From CAZUAQ01 sp964618455 (GTDB taxonomy: Bacteria > Planctomycetota > Phycisphaerae > UBA1845 > PWPN01), in contig CAZUAQ010000010.1 in NCBI GenBank assembly GCA_964618455.1, positions 77,153 to 141,152 on the forward strand: a stretch of 64,000 bases of DNA. Reading direction: 5' to 3'. The translations under genes and the position numbers were made by a program. Position 1 is the stretch's first letter; the number at the start of each line of letters is the position of its first letter. Shown here piece after piece: positions 55,095-63,222 of the stretch. The notes beneath the pieces are model-generated. The model was not told where the DNA came from and did no database searches. It saw only the letters and a program-made list of their open reading frames with translations.

Positions 55095-57968
55095 TTACGG
55101 CCGAAGCACTTCCCCGTAGCTGATCACGGTCACATTGGCGCGCCCATGGACATCGTCCGGGCCTTCGCAGGTGAACGTGACCTCGTTCTCGCCCGGGCGA
55201 AGTGTCGGTACCGTCCCTTGCGGCTTGGCGGTCGTGACCAGCAAGCCCTGGTAATCGTACACCTTGCATTCCTCACCCGAGTACATCTCGAGATACGACG
55301 CGGTCGGCAGATCCACGGGGAAGGTCAGCGTCTGCCCGTTGATCGTCACACTCGGGTTCTTCAAGGTGACGTGCCGGACCGGAATCGACTTGATCGGGCT
55401 GAGGTAGGTCGTGACCTCTTTCCCGGCAGGCAGATTGTTCACGTAGAGGTGGATCGTTTCGATCTTGTTCCGGCTCATGGGATAGAAGAACGTGGGATAC
55501 GCATATCGCATGATCCACGACGACGACTCCCAGTCGCTCCGCCGCGGGCAGTAGGGCCAGTTGTAATTCGGGATGTCGTAGGATTCATACTCGACGAGTT
55601 CGATGTAGCGCCAGCCCTCGAAATCCACGGTGATGTAGTGATCCTGGAGGGCGTGGCTCACGTGGTCCGGATGCTGGATCTGAAGATTGATGACGTGCCC
55701 GCTGCCATCGCCATGCACCCACACGCCGAGGGCGCGATTGTTCAAGTCCAACAGGGGATCGAAGGTCTTGACCCGCGCCGCCCAGGTGTCATCGCGCGGC
55801 GTGTGCTGCGTCTCGGCGATCAGCGCCCCGCTGGCCTCACCGACCTTCACCGGCGCGTCCACCGGTCGGATCTGCAACGTCACGCCCTCCCGGGATTCCG
55901 CCTCCGCGAACTCGCCGGGCTCCTTGAACTCCGCCACCACGACGCTGTCCGGGTGATCGTACGGCTCCAGGGCGAGCAGGGTCTCGATACGGATCTTCAG
56001 TGGCTGCTCCTCGTAGGGATTCGTCGCGTTCCACTGTGCCGCCCACGGCTCGAGGCGATGGACCTTGTGCTTGTCGTAATGCACGCGCTGGAACGTCGGC
56101 GTCTCGCCCTCCATCTTCAGCGTGAATTCATCACCGAGGACGGCCAGCTTCCGGCGAATCGAGTCGGGCACACGATTGTTCAGGCGAAGCGCTTCGTACT
56201 GCCGCACGATGGCGCCCATCCGCTGGGCATTCGTGTCTTCGTCAAACGTCTTGATGTCGAAACCCGTCAACTGCGACTGGCTGCTGTCGTAGGCGATGCA
56301 CTTGCCGGAGAGATACTCGAGATCATCGGTGAACATGCGCTCCGCGAAGAAGCCGCTCCAGATGTTCACGCCCCACCAGCCGAGGTGCTTGGGCATGAAC
56401 ATGTTGTCGTAGTGTCGGTTGCCGATGATGTGCATGTCCAGCATGTGCTTCGCGCCGCGCGTCGGGCGATCCCACGCCCCCGCCCGCGAGCGCACGTACC
56501 ACATGTGGTGCGTGAACATGCTCATCTCCATGATCGACGGGCGCTCGAGGCGCTTGTGCAGTTCCCACACGAACCGGCCGCCATAGTGCCAGGCATCGTC
56601 CCACCCGTTGAAGATGTCCGAGCCGTCGATGGCGTCGAGGTAGATCATGTCGAACCCGCACGCGTTGAACACGTCGGCGGTGGTTTGAATGACTTCGTCG
56701 AAGAGCGTCGTGTTGGCGTCCGGCACGAAGAGCCCAAAGCACTCCTGGAGATGGTGCGCCGGTGCCCCCTTCTTGTGCGGGGCCGCTTTTGTCCCGTGCG
56801 CCCCGCGCGTGCACTTCACGAAGGCGTTGCCATCTTCGGAAACGACCTCTTCGAAGACGATCAGTTCGTCATCGATATGCAGTGTCGTGCTGTTGCGGAC
56901 GAAGAAGCCGGTGATGGTGCTGGTGCCGGTGGTGGACTCCACGACGGGAATTTCCGTCACCTCTGCATCGATATCCTCGGCCAGTGTGAACGTGGCTTTT
57001 CTCAGCAGCCGCTTGTCCGGCACCGGCGTGACCCATTTGGAATCCTTGGCCAGGAAGAAGGCGTACGTATGCAGGCCGGCGGTCATCCCCGCCGCGTGCA
57101 GCTTGTCGATCGTCTCCTTGACGCTCTTGAATCCCTCGGGAAAATTCTCCGGGTGGGGATGCAGGTCGCCGTATCGAAGCGACTTCCCGCAGTGCCAGTC
57201 GAGTTGATCCATACCGATCGACCGCGCCATGTGGATCCACTGGTCGACCGTGTCCACCCCGATCGATCCGGTGGTGTCCATCATGTACGAGCCGCGCGTT
57301 TCGGGGGCATCCAGCGCGAACGGCCCGCCCAGGCGCGACTTCGGCACCTCCGGCGCATCGAACACCACCTGCTTCATGATGCCCCGCATCTTTCCGGGCG
57401 GGCAGGCCACCAGGGCAAGCGAGGTCCCCTCGACGCCCAGATGCGGATAGCAACTGGCCTCCAGCTTCTTCACCGGCATCGGATGCGGTCCGATCTTGGT
57501 ATACACATCCAGCGCCATCAGCCCCGCCACGAATGGCGCGTCGAGGTCCGCCTCGATCTCAAGCGGAATCGACAGGTACCGCAGTGCCGTCACCTCCGCG
57601 CCTTCCAGCGATTCGACTTGGATGATCAGATACTCGGGTTTCTCGGCCACGCTCAGTTTGGCCTCTGCCCCCGACTCGCCGAACCGCACGTAATACTCGC
57701 CGCCGCGCTGCTCGAGCGAGGTTGATGCGATCCATTCATCACCGATTTCCACCGCCGCCAGGGGCGCGTTCTGCGCGTGATTGGTGCCTCGGAACCGATC
57801 AAGAAAGAGGGTCACCTCGCTTCTCTCGTTCACACCGAGGCGAAGGTAGCGCGTTTCCACTTGCAAACTCATTTCACTCTCCTCCGCCATCAACAGGCTT
57901 GGGACACAAGCTGCCCCGAGAACACCGAGAACGATCATCCTCCCCAATCGCGACATGCATGAATTCAT
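55095..57968 (-). CDS. Large exported protein with a probable TIM-barrel glycosidase-like core
   Basis: 957 residues from the ATG at 57968 (AAGGA eight bases upstream); the longer open frame upstream is repeat sequence, not gene. Signal peptide with GRMIVLGVLGAACVPSLLMA. The middle has barrel-type strands and loops seen in glycoside hydrolases: QWIHMARSIGMDQLDWHCGKS, HAAGMTAGLHTYAFFLA in part, CGFDMIYLDAIDGSDIF with a candidate catalytic Asp, and SIMEMSMFTHHMWYVRSR. An inserted beta piece (TSTITGFFVRNSTTLHIDDE) and C-terminal beta-sandwich regions with TFTCEGPDDVHGRANVTVIS follow. I cannot place it in a numbered family. Converges with the double esterase, so a shared polysaccharide target is likely. 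Confidence 0.65.
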   Translation of the reverse strand: MNSCMSRLGRMIVLGVLGAACVPSLLMAEESEMSLQVETRYLRLGVNERSEVTLFLDRFRGTNHAQNAPLAAVEIGDEWIASTSLEQRGGEYYVRFGESGAEAKLSVAEKPEYLIIQVESLEGAEVTALRYLSIPLEIEADLDAPFVAGLMALDVYTKIGPHPMPVKKLEASCYPHLGVEGTSLALVACPPGKMRGIMKQVVFDAPEVPKSRLGGPFALDAPETRGSYMMDTTGSIGVDTVDQWIHMARSIGMDQLDWHCGKSLRYGDLHPHPENFPEGFKSVKETIDKLHAAGMTAGLHTYAFFLAKDSKWVTPVPDKRLLRKATFTLAEDIDAEVTEIPVVESTTGTSTITGFFVRNSTTLHIDDELIVFEEVVSEDGNAFVKCTRGAHGTKAAPHKKGAPAHHLQECFGLFVPDANTTLFDEVIQTTADVFNACGFDMIYLDAIDGSDIFNGWDDAWHYGGRFVWELHKRLERPSIMEMSMFTHHMWYVRSRAGAWDRPTRGAKHMLDMHIIGNRHYDNMFMPKHLGWWGVNIWSGFFAERMFTDDLEYLSGKCIAYDSSQSQLTGFDIKTFDEDTNAQRMGAIVRQYEALRLNNRVPDSIRRKLAVLGDEFTLKMEGETPTFQRVHYDKHKVHRLEPWAAQWNATNPYEEQPLKIRIETLLALEPYDHPDSVVVAEFKEPGEFAEAESREGVTLQIRPVDAPVKVGEASGALIAETQHTPRDDTWAARVKTFDPLLDLNNRALGVWVHGDGSGHVINLQIQHPDHVSHALQDHYITVDFEGWRYIELVEYESYDIPNYNWPYCPRRSDWESSSWIMRYAYPTFFYPMSRNKIETIHLYVNNLPAGKEVTTYLSPIKSIPVRHVTLKNPSVTINGQTLTFPVDLPTASYLEMYSGEECKVYDYQGLLVTTAKPQGTVPTLRPGENEVTFTCEGPDDVHGRANVTVISYGEVLRP

Positions 57969-58084
57969 CACTGAGTTCCTTTGCTTCTTCGGACGGCAGG
58001 TGGGTTCAACTGCTGAACACGGTCGGCATGATAACCGATGGTCATGCACAAGGCATGGCCCGGGTCGTTGGATGAAGACGAGAT

Positions 58085-58106
58085 GGGCAGGTAAGATGCC
58101 TGCTGC
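58085..58106. repeat. Repeat-type sequence between the two divergent genes
   Basis: GGGCAGGTAAGATGCCTGC contains the short inverted repeat GCAGG/CCTGC. Read on the minus strand it gives VAAGILPA, a peptide I know from spurious ORFs arising from interspersed repeats in planctomycete and verrucomicrobial genomes. Single copy in this window, so called with caution. Confidence 0.45.
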
Positions 58107-58193
58107 GACCGAGATTCGCACCGGCAAGCCCTGCCCGCCCGGAGCGCCGCTCTCCCGGGGGATTCGCGCGGTTCCTGAGTTTATTCGAAACCC

Positions 58194-60479
58194 ATGTTCC
58201 ATCGACTCGGACAATGGATCGCTCGAAATCCGGGTGCGGTGATCGCCCTCTGGGCTCTCGCGCTCGCCGCGGGGGTCGGGTGGTCACTCTCCCTGGGCAC
58301 GCTGCCCCCCGCGGAGGTCGGCTCCTTCCTGCCCGACGACGCGCCCAACAACGTCGCCAACCGGATCATGCGCGAGGCCTTCCCGCAACTGGCATCCCTG
58401 GCCACCGCCGTGGTCATCATCGAGCGTGAGGAGGGGCTGACCGAAGAGGATCTTCGGTGGCTCAATTCAGCGGTTGATCGCGCCGCCAAACGCATCGGCG
58501 AGCAGCTCGCCTCCGAAGATGAATCGCAGCAACCGCGTATCGTGTCGCCCTCGAATCCTGTTCTCCGGGAACGGATGGTCTCGCCCGAACGCAAGGCGGC
58601 ATTGGCCCTGATCAACCTCCAAAGCCACTTCATCAGCGAGCGTACCATCCATGCCGTCGAAACGATCGAAAGCACCGTTCACGACAGTACGCCCAATGGC
58701 TTGACCGTCGAGATCACCGGTCAGGCCGGCATCGGACGCGACTTCTTTCTCGCCACCCGCGAAGCCCTGGACCGCACGACGTGGGTCACGATCATCGCGG
58801 TGCTCGTCATTCTCACCTTCGTCTACCGTTCTCCCATCGGCGCGATGGTGCCTCTGCTGGCGGTGGGTTCCAGCGTGTACCTCGCCATCATCCTGCTCAA
58901 GACACTCGCCTGGCAGGGATGGTCCATCTCCAACATGGAGCATCTCTTCGCGGTCGTGCTGCTGTTCGGCGCGGGCGTGGATTACGCGTTCTTCTGGGTC
59001 GCCCGTTACCGGGAAGAACTCGCCGCGGGCTCGCCGCCGACCGAGGCGTGCGCGGCGGCGATGCGCTCGGCCGGCCCCGCCATCCTGGCCAGCGCCCTGA
59101 CGACCATCTGCGGTCTCTCGACGCTCTTTGCCGCCGATCTGCTGCCGGCCAAGGTGGCGGGGCAGGTCCTTCCCATCGCGTTGAGCATCTCCCTGGTGGC
59201 AGCGCTGACGCTGATCCCTGCCCTGGTACGCGTTTTTCGGGGAGCGTTGTTCTGGCCGTCGAATGCCGCCGCGCAGACCACCTTCGGCCAGAAGCGCCTC
59301 TGGCCATTCGTCGCCGCGATGGTCACGCGTCGACCGCGCACGGTGTTCGCCATCGGTGGATTGATCCTGCTGATCCCCGGACTCTACGCCCTGACGATTC
59401 AATTTCGCTTCGACTCGCTCTCGCAGCTGCCCGAGGGCACCTCGTCCAAGCGCGGCTTCGATATCGCTCATCGCCACTTTCCGCAGGGCGAAATCTACTC
59501 CACGCATATTCTCGTGGACTTCGACGCCGGATTGCGTTCGGCCGCCGACGCCCGCCCGTTCGCTCACGACCTGACGCGGCGAATGCTCGGGGTGGAAGGT
59601 GTCGTCGATGTCTATGCCCTCTCCGACCCGGTGGGCACGCGCAGCGATCTGGAACTCGGCTTTTTGATGAAGCGATTCGCCGGCGGACTCTACTATGCGC
59701 ATGAACCCTCGGTGCTGCGCTTCGAGGTACTCATCGAACCCCCGCCGTTCAGCTATCGCGCGATGGACATCGTCGAGCAACTGCAGACCGAAGCGCGCGA
59801 GGCGTTGCGCGCGAAGGCGTCTGAGGGCTGGGTGGGACAGGTCTACTTCGCCGGGCTTACCTCCTATATCGTCGGTGTGCGGAACATCTCCGACAGCGAT
59901 CAACTGCGCATCATGATCCTGGCGTCGCTCGTGATCGGCGTGATCGTCTACCTGCTGCTTCGAGACCTGCCGATGACGCTCTTCATGATCCTGGCCACCT
60001 GGCTGACGTTCGGCGCCGCCATCACGTTCAGCGAATGGGTGGTCACACAGTTCGCGGGGCTCAACGGCCTCGATTACAAGGTGCGCCTCATCGTCTTTGT
60101 CATCATGGTGGCGGTCGGGCAGGATTACAACATCTTCCTGGTCACGCGATGGCTCCAGGAACCCCCGGAGGTGAGCGATGCCGAAGCGGTCCGGCGGGCC
60201 ATCGTGAGCACCGGATCGGTGATCAGCAGTTGCGGCCTGATCATGGCCGCCACTCTCGGCTCACTCTGGGCCGGCGGACTCAGCCTGCTACAACAGACCG
60301 GGCTCGCCCTCGCCTCCGGCATCCTGATCGATACATTCTTCGTGCGCCCCATCCTGATTCCCAGCTTCTTCCTTGCGACGAAACGCCGTCGCCACCGGAA
60401 TCGTTCCGGGGCACTTCGCAATCTCACCGATAATACTTCGGACTCGACTTTCAAGCCGAGGTCAGCTAAAGTTGATTAG
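58194..60479 (+). CDS. MMPL/RND-superfamily transporter
   Basis: 761 residues, about 12 transmembrane segments in two halves. Helix 1 is NPGAVIALWALALAAGVGW, followed by an exported loop (about 40-190). The first helical bundle has FVYRSPIGAMVPLLAVGSS and LFGAGVDYAFFWVARYREEL (Asp in GAGVDYAF is the proton-relay type residue). The second half repeats this: the exported loop, then VIGVIVYLLLRDLPMTLFMIL and VIMVAVGQDYNIFLVTRWL. The plan matches MMPL proteins that move lipids or hydrophobic compounds. It stands without a membrane-fusion or outer-membrane partner. Starts with ATG at 58194; no other gene overlaps it. Confidence 0.9.
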   Translation: MFHRLGQWIARNPGAVIALWALALAAGVGWSLSLGTLPPAEVGSFLPDDAPNNVANRIMREAFPQLASLATAVVIIEREEGLTEEDLRWLNSAVDRAAKRIGEQLASEDESQQPRIVSPSNPVLRERMVSPERKAALALINLQSHFISERTIHAVETIESTVHDSTPNGLTVEITGQAGIGRDFFLATREALDRTTWVTIIAVLVILTFVYRSPIGAMVPLLAVGSSVYLAIILLKTLAWQGWSISNMEHLFAVVLLFGAGVDYAFFWVARYREELAAGSPPTEACAAAMRSAGPAILASALTTICGLSTLFAADLLPAKVAGQVLPIALSISLVAALTLIPALVRVFRGALFWPSNAAAQTTFGQKRLWPFVAAMVTRRPRTVFAIGGLILLIPGLYALTIQFRFDSLSQLPEGTSSKRGFDIAHRHFPQGEIYSTHILVDFDAGLRSAADARPFAHDLTRRMLGVEGVVDVYALSDPVGTRSDLELGFLMKRFAGGLYYAHEPSVLRFEVLIEPPPFSYRAMDIVEQLQTEAREALRAKASEGWVGQVYFAGLTSYIVGVRNISDSDQLRIMILASLVIGVIVYLLLRDLPMTLFMILATWLTFGAAITFSEWVVTQFAGLNGLDYKVRLIVFVIMVAVGQDYNIFLVTRWLQEPPEVSDAEAVRRAIVSTGSVISSCGLIMAATLGSLWAGGLSLLQQTGLALASGILIDTFFVRPILIPSFFLATKRRRHRNRSGALRNLTDNTSDSTFKPRSAKVD

Positions 60480-60542
60480 AGCCCATTTACGTGCATCTCC
60501 CCGGACAAACACACGCATATGACAATGAAAACAGGTGCATTG

Positions 60543-61655
60543 ATGAAACGTCTATTGTCGCTCGGTCCGATAGCGATCCACGCTGCCGTGATGATTCTGA
60601 TGGCCACACCCTCACACGCGGTCGTCACCGCGGTGGATGCCCAGGCTTCGGGGGAAGTTCGGGAGATCATCGACGGCAGTGTGGCCAACACGGATTTCGC
60701 CTTCGAGGATCTCGGCGAAACCACCAACAATTTCCCGCTCACGGTGCTGGCCTCGCTCCAGCGTTTTGAAACCGTGGATGAAGAGGAAATTGAGGTCTCC
60801 GGTGCCCAGGCCTCGACGACGGTCAACGACCCACGATTGGCGATCGACCCCGATCCGGACGAGCTCGGCATTGATCTGGCTGCCTTCAGCCGAGTGGAGG
60901 GCGTGGCCTATGACGGCACATGCCAGGCCATCGAGACACGCGATGTGACACTCACCGAAGACGATACGAACGCGACCAATGGAACAGCCGTCATCGGCAG
61001 CAGCACTTTCTTCCTCGACGGGGTGCTCTTCGTCTGGGCCGAGTCGGGTGGCACGGATCTCTCCGGCACCACCAGCGAGATAGCGGTCCAGGTCTCACGC
61101 TTACCGACCGGACAGGATCCCCAGGTCGTGCTGTCGACGACGATCTCGCTGGAGGGCCAGTCGGACGGCTCGGTCGTTCTCTCCGCCACGGGGGATGTCC
61201 AGCCGCAGAATGTCGTCCTCGTCGACCTCTCCAACACCATTCCCGGCCTCGGTGCCATCCATATGCTGCTGATCCCGAACCTGCTGATCCCCTATGCCTA
61301 CGACGCCACGGTCGGCGAGCCGTTCCAACTGGTGGCTCAGGTGGACGCCGCCATCGCCAACGAACCCGGCAGCGGCGCGTCGGCGGTGCTCGGGCTGCCG
61401 CTGGATGAACTGGCCCGGTTGATCGACGAAGTCGTTCCCGAGGATGTTGAGGAAATGGTGGGCGAGGCCCTGAATGAGGCGATCGAGAACGCGCCCGAGC
61501 CGGAGGTGATTCTCGACGGCGATACGACCCTGACCCCGATCTGCTGCGGACTCTTCGGCTTCGAGGCCGCCATGATGCTGACGTTGTGCGGCGTCACGTT
61601 CCTGGTCCGATCCCGGTCGCGTCGCCACGGCCCGTTCCGCGGCCAGGGCTGGTGA
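60543..61655 (+). CDS. Exported protein with a Cys-containing C-terminal membrane tail
   Basis: About 370 residues from the ATG at 60543 (AGGTG five bases upstream; an ATG at 60519 is also in frame). Good signal peptide: KRLLSLGPIAIHAAVMILMATPSHA. The mature part is acidic and rich in Asp, Glu, Thr, Val, probably beta: LGETTNNFPLTVLASLQRFE, GTSTF and SGTTSEIAVQVSRLPTGQDP. The C-terminus reads TPICCGLFGFEAAMMLTLCG, then VTF LVRSRSRRH: a Cys pair, one hydrophobic helix and a basic end. That is the form of a C-terminal sorting or anchoring tail, similar in plan to MYXO-CTERM or PEP-CTERM but without their motif. Function unknown. Confidence 0.65.
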   Translation: MKRLLSLGPIAIHAAVMILMATPSHAVVTAVDAQASGEVREIIDGSVANTDFAFEDLGETTNNFPLTVLASLQRFETVDEEEIEVSGAQASTTVNDPRLAIDPDPDELGIDLAAFSRVEGVAYDGTCQAIETRDVTLTEDDTNATNGTAVIGSSTFFLDGVLFVWAESGGTDLSGTTSEIAVQVSRLPTGQDPQVVLSTTISLEGQSDGSVVLSATGDVQPQNVVLVDLSNTIPGLGAIHMLLIPNLLIPYAYDATVGEPFQLVAQVDAAIANEPGSGASAVLGLPLDELARLIDEVVPEDVEEMVGEALNEAIENAPEPEVILDGDTTLTPICCGLFGFEAAMMLTLCGVTFLVRSRSRRHGPFRGQGW

Positions 61656-61664
61656 TGGAACGGC

Positions 61665-62078
61665 GTGGCGGTCTACAATTTGGAGATGCAGACCCCACGT
61701 ATCCTGGCCATCGCCGATGTTCATCTCCGCGCTTCCGCGTCGCGCCGCCCGGAGATCGTTGCGTTCTATCGCGACTTTCTTTGCCTGGAACAGGAGAACG
61801 GGCCTGAGAATTCGGAACAGGAAGCGTGTTCGATATTCCGGGGGCAGGAGCGGGTCGGCCCGCGTCTCGTCGTGACGTTTGAAGATCAGGATCCGCCGGT
61901 TTCGGTTCGCCGGGATGTGCTTCTGGAGATGGAATCGCTGACCGAAATCAAGGAATCCCTGACCGAGTCGCGGATACCGTTCGAGCAGTTTCACGGATTT
62001 TCGTTCTACGATCGCCGCCTGGCTGTCGCCGATCCGTCAGGTCACCGGATCGAGATGGTCACCCGCCACTGGTTCTGA
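61665..62078 (+). CDS. VOC (glyoxalase-like) domain protein
   Basis: 137 residues from the GTG at 61665; an ATG at 61686 is the alternative. Begins RILAIADVHLRASASRRPEI, VAFYRDFLCLEQENG and ends FEQFHGFSFYDRRLAVADPSGHRIEMVTRHW, the typical end of a vicinal-oxygen-chelate beta-alpha-beta unit (DPSGHRIEM). The metal ligands His and Glu of active glyoxalases are only partly visible, so it may be a non-catalytic or divergent member. Starts nine bases after the stop of the preceding gene, possibly cotranscribed with it. Confidence 0.75.
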   Translation: MAVYNLEMQTPRILAIADVHLRASASRRPEIVAFYRDFLCLEQENGPENSEQEACSIFRGQERVGPRLVVTFEDQDPPVSVRRDVLLEMESLTEIKESLTESRIPFEQFHGFSFYDRRLAVADPSGHRIEMVTRHWF

Positions 62079-62452
62079 GAGGCGCGCCAAACGCAATATC
62101 GACATAAGATCTTATTTGAAAAAGCTTTAGAGAACGTCGGCCAGGGATGCCATCGACGTCGAAGAAATTCGGACGATTCTATTGTCAGGGGCCTTGTGCG
62201 GGCGTGACAAGATAGCCTTCATCGTCTATACTACGGATGACCTGTATGATCCCAGGCAGCATCATTGGGGTCATCACGCATTGTTCGCTACAAACCCCTT
62301 GGTGTCATCTCTTTCGCTTGCCGGAAGAACGCGACGAAATTGTCCGTGATTGAGCGGATTGTCTGTGAGTCTGCGGCAGAGAGTAATCCTTAAAGGGATG
62401 TTCGGAACCATGGTACGTTTTCCAGTATCGACGTTACCGAGACTCTGAGCGC
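62079..62452. other. Gene-free region before coaE
   Basis: About 375 bases with no ORF I accept. AT-rich around 62100-62135. No tRNA, riboswitch or terminator seen. It probably contains the coaE promoter, which I could not place. Confidence 0.4.
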
Positions 62453-63082
62453 GTGAGAACCAGGAAACCGGTCATCGGATTGGTGGGCGGCATCGGCTCG
62501 GGCAAGAGCACCGTGGCGGAGCTGCTGGCGAAGTGCGGCGCTTTGGTGATCGACTCGGACCGGACGAATCATGCCTTGTTGAATACGTCCGAGGTCCAGG
62601 CACGGTTGGTCGCGCAGTGGGGTCGTCAGGTGATCGACGCAGAGGGCCGTACGGATCGCGCGGCGCTGCGACAGATCATCGGACAGGATGCCCAGGCCAG
62701 GAAGCATCTGGAATCCATCATGCATCCGCGTATCGCGCGGGAACGCGAAGCGATCATGGCGCGACATGCGGAGGATCCCGGGGTCAACGCATTCGTATGG
62801 GATACGCCGCTGCTGTATGAAGCAGGTCTGGCGGATCAGTGTGACGTGGTGATTTTTGTCGATGCCGATAAGGAGATTCGGCGTGAGCGCGTCTTCCGAC
62901 GCGGCGGATGGTCGGAGCAGGATTGGCAGCGCCTGGAGAAAGCGCAATTGTCACTTGATTTCAAGCGTGACAAAGCCGATTATAGGATAGAGAACAACTC
63001 CGACATTGATGTCCTTCGCACCCGTGTGGACGACGTCTTTTCCAGAATACTCTCCGGCGAATCATTCCAGCGACAGCGCTAA
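62453..63082 (+). CDS. coaE: Dephospho-CoA kinase
   Basis: 209 residues, the usual CoaE length. The last step of CoA synthesis: phosphorylation of dephospho-CoA. Seen: P-loop GLVGGIGSGKST at 9-20, DSDRTNHALL (substrate-binding Asp), HPRIAREREAIMARH, DTPLLYEAGLADQCD (conserved D-x-P-L-L-[FY]-E), VVIFVDADKEIRRERVFRRGG and RIENNSDIDVL near the end. The start is a GTG at 62453 without a clear ribosome-binding site; no other in-frame start precedes it. It lies 140 bases before rho. Confidence 0.95.
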   Translation: MRTRKPVIGLVGGIGSGKSTVAELLAKCGALVIDSDRTNHALLNTSEVQARLVAQWGRQVIDAEGRTDRAALRQIIGQDAQARKHLESIMHPRIAREREAIMARHAEDPGVNAFVWDTPLLYEAGLADQCDVVIFVDADKEIRRERVFRRGGWSEQDWQRLEKAQLSLDFKRDKADYRIENNSDIDVLRTRVDDVFSRILSGESFQRQR

Positions 63083-63222
63083 AGAGTCTTTCGTGCCGGT
63101 AGCCGGACCGCCCAGGAGCATGGGGATTCCCGTGTGGGCTCGGTTCGGGAAGCACCTTATCCAGGATTTTGACGAGGGCGGGGATCATCGCCCTCTCCCG
63201 TAGCACCAGGAGGTTTATTCTC

